DNA from: Cytophagaceae bacterium
Lineage (GTDB): Bacteria > Bacteroidota > Bacteroidia > Cytophagales > Flexibacteraceae
Reading direction: 5' to 3'
Length of the DNA stretch: 64,000 nucleotides
NCBI GenBank assembly: GCA_027490155.1
Contig: JAIXYP010000035.1
Span: 1 to 64,000 of the forward strand
Of this stretch, positions 8,846 to 17,928 are shown in pieces. Below the pieces are notes generated by a model. That model was not told where the DNA came from. It saw nothing but the letters and a program-made list of their open reading frames with translations, and made no database searches. The stretch's first letter is position 1; the number at the start of each line of letters is the position of its first letter. A program made the position numbers and the translations under genes.

Positions 8846-8986
8846 GTTGCAATTTGGTGCCAATATCCTGAACGGCAATGCCAACTTAGGGTCCGCACCT
8901 ACAAGTAATCAGCCCCAAATATGGCTTTTCGTGGTCTTTATCACTGTTTTTCACGTTATTGTACTTCAGTTCAGAAATACAACACC

Positions 8987-9844
8987 ATGCAGCTATTCAG
9001 CATCGAGACCGGAAATTTTAAGCTAGACGGAGGCGCCATGTTCGGAGTGGTGCCCAAGAGTATATGGCAACGGCTCAACCCAGCGGATGAAAATAACATG
9101 TGTTCGTGGGCGATGCGCTGTCTTTTGGCGATCGATGGCAACAGAGCCATGCTGATCGATAGTGGCATTGGCGACAAACAAAGCGCTAAGTTCTTTGGAT
9201 TTTATTATCTACATGGTGACCACTCGCTGCGTGCTTCCTTGGCTACCCATAGCATAGCTTTTGATGAAGTTGCCATTAATTTCCTGACCCATTTGCACTT
9301 TGACCACGTTGGCGGCTCGGTGGTGTCAGATGGTAAAGGTGGTTACAAACCTACTTTTGCAAATGCCACCTATGTGAGCAATGCCGTACATTGGCAATGG
9401 GCCACCGAGCCAAATCCGCGCGAAAAGGCCAGCTTTCTCAAAGAAAATATCCTACCAATCCAACAGGCTGGTCAGCTCAACTTACTAGATACGCCAAGCA
9501 GCGGCCTCATGGATGCTAATCATATCTGGCCCGGGATGCAGGTCTATCTCGTCAATGGACATACCGAGCAAATGATGATCCCGATCCTGCCCTACAAAGG
9601 TCGCAAAGTCGCATTTGTGGCTGATTTGTTGCCTAGTTCTGGTCATATCCCCTTGCCCTACATCATGGCCTACGACATGCGTCCCTTATTGACCTTGCAG
9701 GAAAAAGCCGACTTTCTTGGACTTGCGGTGACAAATAACTGGGTGCTTATGTTTGAGCATGATCCCATCGTCGAGTGTGCTACCCTTATCCAGACCGAAA
9801 CGGGCATCAAAATTGACCAGACGTTTAAGCTATCCGAACTATGA
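8987..9844 (+). CDS. Metallo-beta-lactamase fold hydrolase
   Basis: About 285 residues from the ATG at 8987 (MQLFSIETGNFKLDGGAMFG), chosen because homologous MBL proteins begin with this strand; an upstream ATG at 8921 would add 22 unconserved residues. The zinc-binding motif THLHFDHVGG lies near residue 101, with later metal ligands in VNGHTEQM and FVADLLPSSGH. The GAMFGVVPK segment is typical of a lactonase/AttM-like subgroup, but the substrate is unknown. The stop overlaps the start of the next gene by four bases (ATGA), suggesting coupling with the nuclease-like membrane protein. Confidence 0.85.
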   Translation: MQLFSIETGNFKLDGGAMFGVVPKSIWQRLNPADENNMCSWAMRCLLAIDGNRAMLIDSGIGDKQSAKFFGFYYLHGDHSLRASLATHSIAFDEVAINFLTHLHFDHVGGSVVSDGKGGYKPTFANATYVSNAVHWQWATEPNPREKASFLKENILPIQQAGQLNLLDTPSSGLMDANHIWPGMQVYLVNGHTEQMMIPILPYKGRKVAFVADLLPSSGHIPLPYIMAYDMRPLLTLQEKADFLGLAVTNNWVLMFEHDPIVECATLIQTETGIKIDQTFKLSEL

Positions 9845-11265
9845 TGCTCAACGTAGGTGGGCAAAACAACCAGGAGCCGAGTAAAAACAACCATCCACCA
9901 AATAACGGGTCTAAGACCTCAGCCACTGGGGGCGGTATAGGTGTCAAGTTGGTCGGCTGGTTGAAGCTGCTTTGGAGCGGGTCTGAGGGCAACAATTCCT
10001 CATTATCACCTGCCTCCAAAGTGAATGGGCCAATTAAGGCAAAGCCCAAGCAGCATCCTGTCAAGCTAATGGTCCTTACTGCGTGGCGCAAATCAGGTGC
10101 CAAGATGATGATCATGAACATCATCATTTCATTGATGACGATTGTGGCCTACTTTGCCACAGACGTGTCACCTGAGGTAAACTGGCGGGCTCCTTTTGTA
10201 GGCTATACGATCCCGATTTTCCTAGTCCTGCAGTTTTTGTTTATGTTGATCTGGGGATTCCGCAGCAAGCCGTCGCATTTATTGCTCCCTTTAGCAACTA
10301 TTCTGGTCGGATTTAAACACCTCCGGGCAACCTTAGCGATCAATGTGTCCCCAGATGTAGTCCATCATGACCTAAAAGTCGTTAGTTATAACATCAGGAT
10401 GATGCAGGGCTATGGTCTGGTTCGGGATCGCACCAAAGAGGAAGCTAAGGCAATGGTCACCTGGCTACAGGGTACCGATGCTGACATCATCTGTTTGCAA
10501 GAGTATTATAACAACGCCAAACGTTTTGGTTTTGACTTTGAGGAGCAAATGCAGGAAGTAGGCTTTAAGTATCGCTACTTTAGTGAGGCTCGGCGCACCT
10601 ATTGGGTACAAGGTCAGTTAGGGATGATTATCTACAGCAAGTTCCCGATCGTGGGCCATAAAACTTTGCACAAAAGTGATGGCCCTAACAACCAAATCAT
10701 GTACGCGGATGTCAAGACTCGCAAAGGAATCATCCGAGTTTATGATGTTCACCTGCATAGTTTGCAGCTTAAAGAACGCGAGCTAAACACAAAGGGTGGG
10801 GGCGAGAAGATTAAACAAAATGCCAAATCAGTCGGTAGTAAACTCAGACATGGCTTTTTAGAGCGCACACAGCAGGTCCGGTTACTTGACAGTAATATCA
10901 AGTCATCACCGTATCCAGTTATAGTCTGCGGAGACTATAATGACCTGCCGTATAGCTACACCTATACCACATTCCGCAAGCATCTAGACAATGCTTTCGA
11001 GGAAGCTGGCTCGGGATTTGATTTTAGTTTCAATGGCAAGATCCCGTTTCTCAGGATAGATAACCAGTTTTGTAGCCCAAGCTTTCGGGTCCTTAACTTT
11101 GAGACATGGGATCAAGTTGGCTTAAGCGATCACTTTCCGATCGTTGGTTGGTACCAGATGGACAAACTCGAAGGGCAACAAGCACCAACTGAAGACAATG
11201 GTTCGGCCTCCCAAATGGCCAAAACAAAGCCTAGGACCAAGCGAAAATCCGATAAAGCATCCTGA
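9841..11265 (+). CDS. Membrane-anchored endonuclease/exonuclease/phosphatase (EEP) family protein
   Basis: 474 residues. The first 80 are polar and low-complexity. Three hydrophobic segments follow (about 88-108, 117-138 and 142-160), then an EEP domain from about residue 177. EEP motifs are present: VVSYNIRMM (metal and active-site Asn), DIICLQEYY (metal-binding Glu), YSKFPIV, DVHLHS, CGDYNDLP (catalytic Asp/Asn) and SDHFPIVGW (catalytic Asp-His). The fold serves DNases, inositol phosphatases and sphingomyelinases; membrane attachment makes a phosphoester hydrolase at or outside the membrane plausible, but the substrate is unknown. The start overlaps the MBL gene stop by four bases, and the next gene starts ten bases after the stop, so these three form an operon. 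Confidence 0.87.
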   Translation: MMLNVGGQNNQEPSKNNHPPNNGSKTSATGGGIGVKLVGWLKLLWSGSEGNNSSLSPASKVNGPIKAKPKQHPVKLMVLTAWRKSGAKMMIMNIIISLMTIVAYFATDVSPEVNWRAPFVGYTIPIFLVLQFLFMLIWGFRSKPSHLLLPLATILVGFKHLRATLAINVSPDVVHHDLKVVSYNIRMMQGYGLVRDRTKEEAKAMVTWLQGTDADIICLQEYYNNAKRFGFDFEEQMQEVGFKYRYFSEARRTYWVQGQLGMIIYSKFPIVGHKTLHKSDGPNNQIMYADVKTRKGIIRVYDVHLHSLQLKERELNTKGGGEKIKQNAKSVGSKLRHGFLERTQQVRLLDSNIKSSPYPVIVCGDYNDLPYSYTYTTFRKHLDNAFEEAGSGFDFSFNGKIPFLRIDNQFCSPSFRVLNFETWDQVGLSDHFPIVGWYQMDKLEGQQAPTEDNGSASQMAKTKPRTKRKSDKAS

Positions 11266-11274
11266 TACGTACGT

Positions 11275-12642
11275 ATGCCAATGATTGCCAGCCAAACCAA
11301 ATACCAGCTAATGATGAGCCTATTCATCGTCATGCTACTGTCAGCTGGCACAGCACGGGGCACGGCATTGTCTGGAATTTGGGCTAGTAATATCCAGAAT
11401 GATGGTGTATGCTCGGTTGCCAGCCCTTTGCCAAAGTTTGGGCCCAGTGGTCCTGATATTTATTTGCCATCGACAAACCCAGATCAGCCTAATGAGGATA
11501 GTCTCAAGAAGAACAAGTATCTCCTGTTTGACATCGCTACTCGGTATGAAGTCATGGTGGCAGTAAATGCCATGTACAACTTTGACTTCTACTTTGCAGA
11601 CTATCGCTACCGATGGTTCCAAATCAAACATCCTGACCACCCAATGCCCTACTTTTTGCGAGGGCTAAACTATTGGTGGCAGATCATGCCTGACCCAGAT
11701 AACGAAAAGTACGATCAGCAGTTTGATGCCTACATGGACACCACCGTCATGAAGGCCGAAAAGATGTACCGAGCCGACAAAACCAATATGGAGGCTGTTT
11801 TCTTTTTGGCGGCGGCATACGGTTTCAAAGGACGCCTCTATAGTGACCGCAAATGGTGGCGCAAGGCCACCCTAGCTGGCCGTAGCGCGATGGAGTACAT
11901 GCAGATCAGCCGTGAGGCCAATAGCGATGACCTAGGTGTCGAGTTTTTATTTGGTGAAGGGCTTTATAACTACTTCAGTGTTTGGGTGTCTGAAAACTAC
12001 CGATTGCTGAGGCCTGTAATGATGTTTTTTCCTAAAGGTGATAAACCTAAGGGTCTAGCCCAGCTAGAGCAAGTGGGTCGGGCGGCATACTACACAAGGG
12101 TGGAGGCCCAAGTATTCGTCACCAGGATCTATGCCAGTGAAGAAAAGCGGCCTCAAGATGCTGTTGAAACGATGACCTACCTACACCGCACCTTCCCTAA
12201 TAATAGCTTTTTTCATCGTTATATCGCAAGGCTTTATCACTCGGCAGGCAACTGGCGCAGTGCCGATGCGGAGGCTAAACAGATCATGGCAAGGGTGGAT
12301 AGCAATAAACTGGGGTACGAAGCAGTAACTGGGCGATATGGTAGCTTCATTTTGGCATATAATGCGCAATACAACTACCGAGACCCCGAAAAAGCGAAGA
12401 CATGGTACAAACGCTGTATTGCCTTTACCGAGCAGACAGAAGATTTTGACTCAGGCTATTACCTCTATGCCCTGATGCAAATGGGACGTATGGCTAGCCA
12501 GCAAAGGCAGATTGAAGATGCTATCGGCTACTACACCAAGCTGGTGCAATACTCGGATGGTAAATCGGACTACCATAAGGAGGCCAAGAAGTTCCTGAAA
12601 GATAACAAACCTAAAGGTGGCTGGCTTTTCGGCTTGTTTTAG
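11275..12642 (+). CDS. Secreted TPR-like repeat protein
   Basis: 455 residues. An N-terminal hydrophobic stretch (LMMSLFIVMLLSAGTARG) looks like a signal peptide. The rest is alpha-helical with degenerate TPR-like repeats, seen best in the second half (AVETMTYLHRTFPNNSFFHR, DAIGYYTKLVQYS). I do not recognise a catalytic domain. Such proteins are common in Bacteroidota as periplasmic or surface scaffolds of unknown role. It is the third gene of an apparent MBL-EEP-TPR operon, and its last four bases overlap the convergent hisH gene. Confidence 0.75.
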   Translation: MPMIASQTKYQLMMSLFIVMLLSAGTARGTALSGIWASNIQNDGVCSVASPLPKFGPSGPDIYLPSTNPDQPNEDSLKKNKYLLFDIATRYEVMVAVNAMYNFDFYFADYRYRWFQIKHPDHPMPYFLRGLNYWWQIMPDPDNEKYDQQFDAYMDTTVMKAEKMYRADKTNMEAVFFLAAAYGFKGRLYSDRKWWRKATLAGRSAMEYMQISREANSDDLGVEFLFGEGLYNYFSVWVSENYRLLRPVMMFFPKGDKPKGLAQLEQVGRAAYYTRVEAQVFVTRIYASEEKRPQDAVETMTYLHRTFPNNSFFHRYIARLYHSAGNWRSADAEAKQIMARVDSNKLGYEAVTGRYGSFILAYNAQYNYRDPEKAKTWYKRCIAFTEQTEDFDSGYYLYALMQMGRMASQQRQIEDAIGYYTKLVQYSDGKSDYHKEAKKFLKDNKPKGGWLFGLF

Positions 12643-13253
12643 ACTTGTAGGTCGATAAAATTCTGCAAGATTCTATTGCCAACATCTGCCGACTTTTCAG
12701 GATGGAATTGTGTGGCATAATAGTTTCCTTTCCGGAGCGCAGCACTGAAAGGATGGCCATACGTACATATTGCAATGGTGTCCGGTCCGACTGTGGCAAA
12801 GTAGCTATGCACAAAATAGACATAGGCTGGTATGGTTATTCCGTCTAATAACTGGTTAGGGACCTTGTCCGATATGTTAGGTAATGCAATTTGGCTCCAG
12901 CCGACATGAGGTACTTTGAGGCCATGACTAGCCAACTCAAATTGGTGGACCTTGGCATCAAAGATCCCGAGGCCTGCAGTATCGCCCTCTTCAGTATGTT
13001 GGCAGAGTAGTTGTAGCCCAAGGCAAATGCCAAGCACTGGCTGCCTAAGGTCAAGTAGGACGGCGTCAAGTCCGTTGGCCTTCAGGTGAGTCATTGCAGT
13101 GCTAGCCTCGCCAACACCAGGTAAGATCACACGGTCAGCATTGCGTAGGCGGTCGTGATCTTCCGTGATGATGGCTTGGATGCCAATACGCTCTAGCGCA
13201 AGCTCCACCGACCTGATGTTCCCGGCATTGTATTTAACGATCGCAACCTCCAT
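12639..13253 (-). CDS. hisH: Imidazole glycerol phosphate synthase, glutaminase subunit HisH
   Basis: 204 residues, a normal length. Class I glutamine amidotransferase: nucleophile Cys77 in LGICLGLQLL and His184/Glu186 in QFHPEKS; the oxyanion and interface segments PGVGEAS and PHVGWSQ fit HisH. It supplies ammonia to HisF for making imidazole glycerol phosphate and AICAR in histidine biosynthesis. No other his gene is in the window, so the pathway genes are dispersed or the operon is split. The ATG at 13253 lies only four bases after a perfect TAnnTTTG element. Confidence 0.96.
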   Translation of the reverse strand: MEVAIVKYNAGNIRSVELALERIGIQAIITEDHDRLRNADRVILPGVGEASTAMTHLKANGLDAVLLDLRQPVLGICLGLQLLCQHTEEGDTAGLGIFDAKVHQFELASHGLKVPHVGWSQIALPNISDKVPNQLLDGITIPAYVYFVHSYFATVGPDTIAICTYGHPFSAALRKGNYYATQFHPEKSADVGNRILQNFIDLQV

Positions 13254-13257
13254 GTGG

Positions 13258-13265
13258 CAAAAGTA
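13258..13265 (-). promoter_or_regulatory. -7 element TACTTTTG abutting the hisH start
   Basis: A perfect TAnnTTTG on the minus strand, four bases before the hisH ATG. Bacteroidota transcription usually begins about seven bases downstream of this element, so the mRNA would start at or next to the ATG, that is, a leaderless transcript. Confidence 0.6.
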
Positions 13266-13449
13266 GCGAATCAGGCCCTAGAGACGATAAAATGCCCATA
13301 TTGACATTTATGATTTGCCTAGGACAACCGTTATCGCCAATATTGTGTCTGATGTGATAGATGTGTTGTCTGCGGACGACCGAACCGTCCAATTCACAGC
13401 TGCCCCTTTCAGTATTTTACCACCAACAATGCCTCCGATGCACACCAAT

Positions 13450-14571
13450 ATGACCCAATGTTTCTTGTATCGTCAGCCAATGATGATTCTGTTGGGTTGC
13501 CTAATCATACTACTTGTTGGCTGTTCCAAGACAGCCTCAACCGATACCAAAATCCCAGAGATCCCTACCGAAAATACCTATTCGGATGCCGTTCGGCTCA
13601 AAGCCCTTTCGGATGCCATCGGTGCCAACCCAACCGACCCCGAGAACTTTTTTAGGCGGGCCACCTTGCACTTCGAGATGGACAACTTGAAGCCTGCATA
13701 TGACGATGCCCTTCGCGCAACAGCATTAGATAGCAACCAAGGAAAGTATTACCTCATCTTAGCCAAGATTTTCGTCAAGCTGCCCAACATGACCGAGGCA
13801 GACGTGGCGATCAAAAAAGCAAAGCTCAAGGGTTTAGATACTCCCGAGCTGCATGTAACCGCTGGTCAAATCTTGTACATCCAGCGAAAATATCCGCAGG
13901 CCCTTGATGCGCTCAACAAAGCCCTCAAGGTGGCCGAAAGCTATGCGCCTGCCTATCTATATAAGGGATTGGTATATGCTGAGTTAGGCGACACCGCTAA
14001 AGCTGTCAGCAATTTGCAAACTGCCATAGAGCAGGCGCCAGACCAAGTAGATGCCTATAATAAACTGGCTAGTATCAACATCGGTAAACGCAACTTTCCG
14101 TTAGCAAAGCAATACCTCGTTTCGGGCTTACGCTTTGCTCCCCGCGATCCTTTTATCTACCTCAGCCTTGGTGATTTCTACGAAAGTCAGAACCAAGCGG
14201 ATACTGCAAAAGAGTATTACAAAAGGGCCATGTTCTTCGACCCCGAGTTGTATGTGCCGTACCTGCGCCTAGGCTCATTGGCAGCTAAAAACAAAAACTG
14301 GACCGATGCTATCTCCAACTTTAAGCTTGCGGTGGACCATAGCACAACTGACGATCTGCCGACTCTATATCTTGCACAAGCCCTCGAGCGGGACAACCAA
14401 CTTGCGGAGGCCCTTTATAACTACAAAAAACTAGTGACTGATAACTCTGCCTACCAACAGGAGGCAGAACTTGCTGTCAATCGGCTAGAGCCACTCGCCG
14501 CCAAAAAAGCCAAGCAGGACAGCCTGGCCAATGTTGCGCAAGCAAAGCGAGACGCAATGGGCGGCAAATAG
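13450..14571 (+). CDS. TPR lipoprotein
   Basis: About 373 residues from the ATG at 13450; ATGs at 13429 and 13438 are alternatives and the frame is open to 13315. The chosen start gives a signal peptide ending in the lipobox IILLVGC, with Cys25 as the lipidation site. Behind it come some eight consecutive TPR units covering most of the protein, for example YAPAYLYKGLVYAELGDTAK, PFIYLSLGDFYESQNQADTA and LYVPYLRLGSLAAKNKNW, with the TPR Gly/Ala/Tyr spacing. The C-terminus is charged (Lys/Ala/Gln). It is probably a membrane-tethered protein-protein interaction scaffold; the specific role is unknown. Monocistronic and divergent from hisH. Confidence 0.8.
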   Translation: MTQCFLYRQPMMILLGCLIILLVGCSKTASTDTKIPEIPTENTYSDAVRLKALSDAIGANPTDPENFFRRATLHFEMDNLKPAYDDALRATALDSNQGKYYLILAKIFVKLPNMTEADVAIKKAKLKGLDTPELHVTAGQILYIQRKYPQALDALNKALKVAESYAPAYLYKGLVYAELGDTAKAVSNLQTAIEQAPDQVDAYNKLASINIGKRNFPLAKQYLVSGLRFAPRDPFIYLSLGDFYESQNQADTAKEYYKRAMFFDPELYVPYLRLGSLAAKNKNWTDAISNFKLAVDHSTTDDLPTLYLAQALERDNQLAEALYNYKKLVTDNSAYQQEAELAVNRLEPLAAKKAKQDSLANVAQAKRDAMGGK

Positions 14572-14832
14572 AAATCCAGCTTGCAGATGGGTAGTGCCCA
14601 ACCTAGTTAACACCTAGCTTTAGCCCCTTTTCAGGGTAAGGTACGTACGACACTAACATGCTTGTCCTGCTCCTCAGGTTTGGAAGCATAAAGGTGCTTA
14701 CCGTACTAGTTTTGGGTGCTAGGCATAGTCTCGCATGCTAAAAGCCAACCAGTAGAATTGCTACCATTGCCTGGTTTCGGAGGACAAGATGTCCCCTAAT
14801 CTGTATACCAGATCCAAGGCAGGTATATGGGC
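14572..14832. other. Non-coding stretch without recognised features
   Basis: Lies between the TPR lipoprotein stop and the cold shock gene terminator. I see no convincing frame, tRNA or promoter here, and no clear terminator for the plus-strand gene. Confidence 0.5.
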
Positions 14833-14861
14833 AAAAAAAAACCGCTACGTATAGCGGTTTT
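14833..14861 (-). terminator. Rho-independent terminator of the cold shock gene
   Basis: Read on the minus strand: AAAACCGCTA, a 4-base loop, TAGCGGTTTT, then an uninterrupted run of T. It lies about 90 bases after the cold shock protein stop and is the only strong stop signal on that strand. Confidence 0.88.
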
Positions 14862-14951
14862 CAGTGCAATTACCTGTGGCAAATACTAGACAGCCACGTC
14901 CTTAAGCTCAATGGTATAAAATCGGTATCGAATCCGCCTAGGCAGACCTGA

Positions 14952-15140
14952 TTACAATTTACTTACATTAATGGCATTAAGACCCTTCTTACCCTCTTTG
15001 ATTTCGAACTCCACGCGGTCGTTCTCTTTGATAGGGGCTTGAAGGCCAGTTACGTGAACAAAGATTTCACCCTCTTTGTCGTCAGGGATAATAAATCCAA
15101 ATCCTTTGGATTCATTGAAGAATTTTACCGTTCCGGTCAT
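14952..15140 (-). CDS. Cold shock domain protein
   Basis: 62 residues, a single cold shock domain. RNA-binding motifs RNP1 (KGFGFI, residues 12-17) and RNP2 (IFVHV, 26-30) are intact. Known family members bind single-stranded RNA and melt secondary structure, often during cold shock or growth transitions. The short C-terminus ends at the last beta-strand (GLNAINVSKL). A near-consensus -7 element precedes it and a strong terminator follows, so it is monocistronic, divergent from menF. Confidence 0.95.
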   Translation of the reverse strand: MTGTVKFFNESKGFGFIIPDDKEGEIFVHVTGLQAPIKENDRVEFEIKEGKKGLNAINVSKL

Positions 15141-15163
15141 AATAAAAAGTGTAATACTTGCAG

Positions 15164-15171
15164 TAAAGGTA
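15164..15171 (-). promoter_or_regulatory. Near-consensus -7 element of the cold shock gene
   Basis: TACCTTTA on the minus strand differs from TAnnTTTG only at the last base. The predicted leader is only about 17-20 bases, much shorter than the long thermosensor leader of E. coli cspA. Confidence 0.4.
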
Positions 15172-15297
15172 GGCGATATTTTCGCTATTGGTGCTAAATG
15201 AGTAAAAATATATCAAAATAAGGGTCGAAAATCTATGTTTCTGGTTCAAATAGGGCTTTTGGCATAGATATTTGTGCCTCCAACCAGCCAAAATCCG

Positions 15298-16593
15298 ATG
15301 CCAACTAGCCCATCCGACATCATTTCGCCGCAAAAAATGGTGGTTGAGGTGCCATTTGCCCGCTGGAGGACGCCAATTACTGAGGGCTTACCAGATATAA
15401 TTTTTCAGGTAACTGCACCAACATGGGAGGTAATTGACCTTAAAGACCTTGACGAAAGGGCAACTGAGCCAAAATTTTTGCTTTCACCCTTTAACGCACA
15501 AGTGCTGGAAGGTGGCTCTCAAATGGCATCGACTACAATTTTCCAGCTTAATGGGCCATTTTTAGCTCAGGAGGTCAATGTCATAACACTGGCCGAAGAC
15601 ACCGAACTTAGTAAGCCCTCGCTTCCATCACCACAAGTGGCGCAGTACTTGGGTTTGTTGCCTGACGATAATGCTGATGCCGCTATTAGGTACCAGTCCT
15701 TGGTAAAGGAAGCCATAACAGCCATTGGCTCAGGGCATTATTCCAAAATTGTATGTAGCCACCGGATTGATTATCGGATTGGACCTAAGGCTCCAAGCGA
15801 TAAGCAGAATGATCAAGAGGTCGATAGGCATTCGATGCCACTTGCTGACTGGGACCTTGTCTGGCAGCAGGTGTTCCTGAAGCTTGAGCGCCTATATCCT
15901 TCTGCCTTTGTGTCAATGGTATGGCATCCTGATTTTGGTCGCTGGATAACTGCCACCCCAGAGGTTTTGCTTAGGCAAACAACCGAAGGGATCACCCACC
16001 ATTTCACTACTGTTTCATTGGCTGGTACCCGTCCAGCTAGTATCCCGCCAGCTGATCCATGGGGCACTAAGGAGCTTGGGGAGCAGGCACACGTGACGGA
16101 CTTTATTAAACATCGGTTAGCTGACCTGCATGACGCGAAAGGGAGACCAGCCAATATCGAGGTCAACATCGATGGCCCCTTCAGTCACCAAGCTGGACCA
16201 GTCTCTCATCTCCAGACAGTTCTGACCTGGTCTGTCCCTAAGGATAGTCCTGTAAAGGTTGGTCAGATTTTAACAGCGTTACACCCTACCTCTGCAACTA
16301 GCGGCAGTCCAAAGGAAGAAGCCTTGGAATTCCTGAGCAGGAATGAAGGTTATAATAGAGAGCTATATGCCGGCTATTTGGGCCCATCCGATGGCCAACA
16401 ACTGAGGACCTATGTCAATCTCCGGACCATGAAAGTGAACCAAGACACAGTGTCCTTATATGTCGGCGCTGGTATTACAATAGGGTCCGACCCAGCCTCA
16501 GAGTGGGCGGAAACCTTAAACAAGGCCTTGACATTACTACGGCCTTTGGTTCAGACCTTGTCAGCCAATGGGCTAGAGCTTAAACTGATCTAA
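15298..16593 (+). CDS. menF: Isochorismate synthase (menaquinone pathway)
   Basis: About 431 residues of the chorismate-binding (MenF/EntC/DhbC) family. The variable N-terminal third is followed by the conserved block: YSKIVCSHRIDYRI, WITATPEVLL, SLAGTRPAS, KELGEQAHVTDFI, LHPTSATSGSPKEEAL, NRELYAGYLGP and SLYVGAGITIGSDPASEW, which holds the acidic Mg2+ ligands. It converts chorismate to isochorismate, the first committed menaquinone step. A siderophore role (EntC-like) is possible, but convergence with menA favours menaquinone. I use the ATG at 15298; a GTG at 15274 is in frame. GATATTTG just upstream is one mismatch from the -7 consensus. Confidence 0.9.
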   Translation: MPTSPSDIISPQKMVVEVPFARWRTPITEGLPDIIFQVTAPTWEVIDLKDLDERATEPKFLLSPFNAQVLEGGSQMASTTIFQLNGPFLAQEVNVITLAEDTELSKPSLPSPQVAQYLGLLPDDNADAAIRYQSLVKEAITAIGSGHYSKIVCSHRIDYRIGPKAPSDKQNDQEVDRHSMPLADWDLVWQQVFLKLERLYPSAFVSMVWHPDFGRWITATPEVLLRQTTEGITHHFTTVSLAGTRPASIPPADPWGTKELGEQAHVTDFIKHRLADLHDAKGRPANIEVNIDGPFSHQAGPVSHLQTVLTWSVPKDSPVKVGQILTALHPTSATSGSPKEEALEFLSRNEGYNRELYAGYLGPSDGQQLRTYVNLRTMKVNQDTVSLYVGAGITIGSDPASEWAETLNKALTLLRPLVQTLSANGLELKLI

Positions 16594-16636
16594 ATTCTTG
16601 CGGCAATTGTTCTCTCCCTAATACGGACAAACCCAA

Positions 16637-16692
16637 AATAGGCGATTCTGATAGGTTTTGTCATAATGACTATAGGTTAAGATCGCCTTATT
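16637..16692. terminator. Inverted repeat between convergent menF and menA
   Basis: AATAGGCGAT (16637-16646) pairs with ATCGCCTTATT (16682-16692) with one bulged base, enclosing about 35 bases. It lies exactly between two converging genes and could serve as a shared terminator, although there is no long T run. Confidence 0.4.
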
Positions 16693-16696
16693 CGTA

Positions 16697-17632
16697 TCAA
16701 GGAAGGCTAATACTAAAGTGTTCAACTGCAGACCAAATGGCCAATGCCGTTACTGTCCCTGCTGTGGTGATGGCAGTCCGAGGCAGTAGTTTATCGAAAA
16801 GCTGCACACTCTCACCCTTGCGGACCCGAGTGATGCTGGCCGTGACCATTGCAAACAAATTCATCATAGGTATCAGGATTACGACCATCTTCCAGAGATC
16901 GATTGGCAATTGGCTCAGGATTAAAGAAGCTGCTACCAGAGCGCCAATCATCAGCAATACATGATAGACCATTGCCAGCCGAATCCCGATCCGGACCGGG
17001 ATACTATACTTACCGGCTAGTTTATCACTCTCAATGTCACGCATGTTGTTGAGGTTTAGCACCTGCACACTCATCAGGCCAACAAAACAGGCGCCTTGTA
17101 AAGCGAGCTCGTTCAGTTCTCGAGCATGTAGGAAATAGCTTCCCATCACACCCACTAGCCCAAAGAACACAAAAACGGATAGGTCACCTAAGCCAGCATA
17201 ACCATAAGGACGGAACCCCATCGTATAGGTGATGGCCGCGATGATACAGGCTACCCCAATCCCCAAAAACCATTTCCAATAGGTCAGGTCGGTGCCGAAG
17301 GCGTGGTAAAGCAATGCCAATCCGGATACAAATGCGAGAATCGAGGTCAGCACAATGGCCACCATCATTGCTTTAGGATTTATTTCCCCCATCTGGACAG
17401 CACGTGTTGGTCCTTGGCGCTTAAAGGCCGGATTGTCAGCCCCGTGTTTGCTATCGCCATAGTCATTGGCAAAGTTGCTCAGGATCTGAAGCAAAGTCGT
17501 CGTCAGAATGGATAACAAGAGAAGATCAAGCTTGAAAAAGCCATTGAGATAGGCCAATACTCCGCCAAGGCCAACTGTGCTAAGCGCAAGTGGAAGAGTG
17601 CGTGGTCGGGCTGCTTTGATCCAAGATGTCAT
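16697..17632 (-). CDS. menA: 1,4-dihydroxy-2-naphthoate polyprenyltransferase
   Basis: 311-residue UbiA-superfamily membrane enzyme with about eight or nine hydrophobic helices. The Mg-diphosphate binding motif is seen as NFANDYGD (residues 53-60), and the second conserved region as NLNNMRDIESDKLAGKYS. The N-terminal AARPRTLPLALS is typical of MenA. It attaches the polyprenyl chain to DHNA to make demethylmenaquinone in the cytoplasmic membrane. It converges with menF; the other men genes are not in the window. Confidence 0.95.
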   Translation of the reverse strand: MTSWIKAARPRTLPLALSTVGLGGVLAYLNGFFKLDLLLLSILTTTLLQILSNFANDYGDSKHGADNPAFKRQGPTRAVQMGEINPKAMMVAIVLTSILAFVSGLALLYHAFGTDLTYWKWFLGIGVACIIAAITYTMGFRPYGYAGLGDLSVFVFFGLVGVMGSYFLHARELNELALQGACFVGLMSVQVLNLNNMRDIESDKLAGKYSIPVRIGIRLAMVYHVLLMIGALVAASLILSQLPIDLWKMVVILIPMMNLFAMVTASITRVRKGESVQLFDKLLPRTAITTAGTVTALAIWSAVEHFSISLP

Positions 17633-17773
17633 TTGCTGGACTTAGTAGGGGGTGTGGTTAACTAAAAATGTAAGCCAACTCAGGTATGCACGTTTTGAGG
17701 ACCTAACTTGTAAGTGGCTATCACTTTCGAGGTTGCAATTTGCTTGCAAACGTGATATGGTCCAACTTTTAAG

Positions 17774-17791
17774 ATAATCAACCATGATTAT
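17774..17791. repeat. 7-bp inverted repeat between divergent genes
   Basis: ATAATCA-ACCA-TGATTAT lies in the 296-base gap between menA and the sugar isomerase gene, about 140 bases before the latter. It could be an operator or a small hairpin. I see no perfect -7 element and no small gene in the rest of this gap. Confidence 0.3.
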
Positions 17792-17928
17792 GACCAATCC
17801 TGCCATAGCTTTTGCTGATACGGGCTCATTATTTATTAACTAGTGGCCCAGTTCTGTCAACATGGCCTTGGTTGGTGTTAGATGGAGTTAGATCAAGCGC
17901 TTTTAGAATCATAAACACACCATTAACC

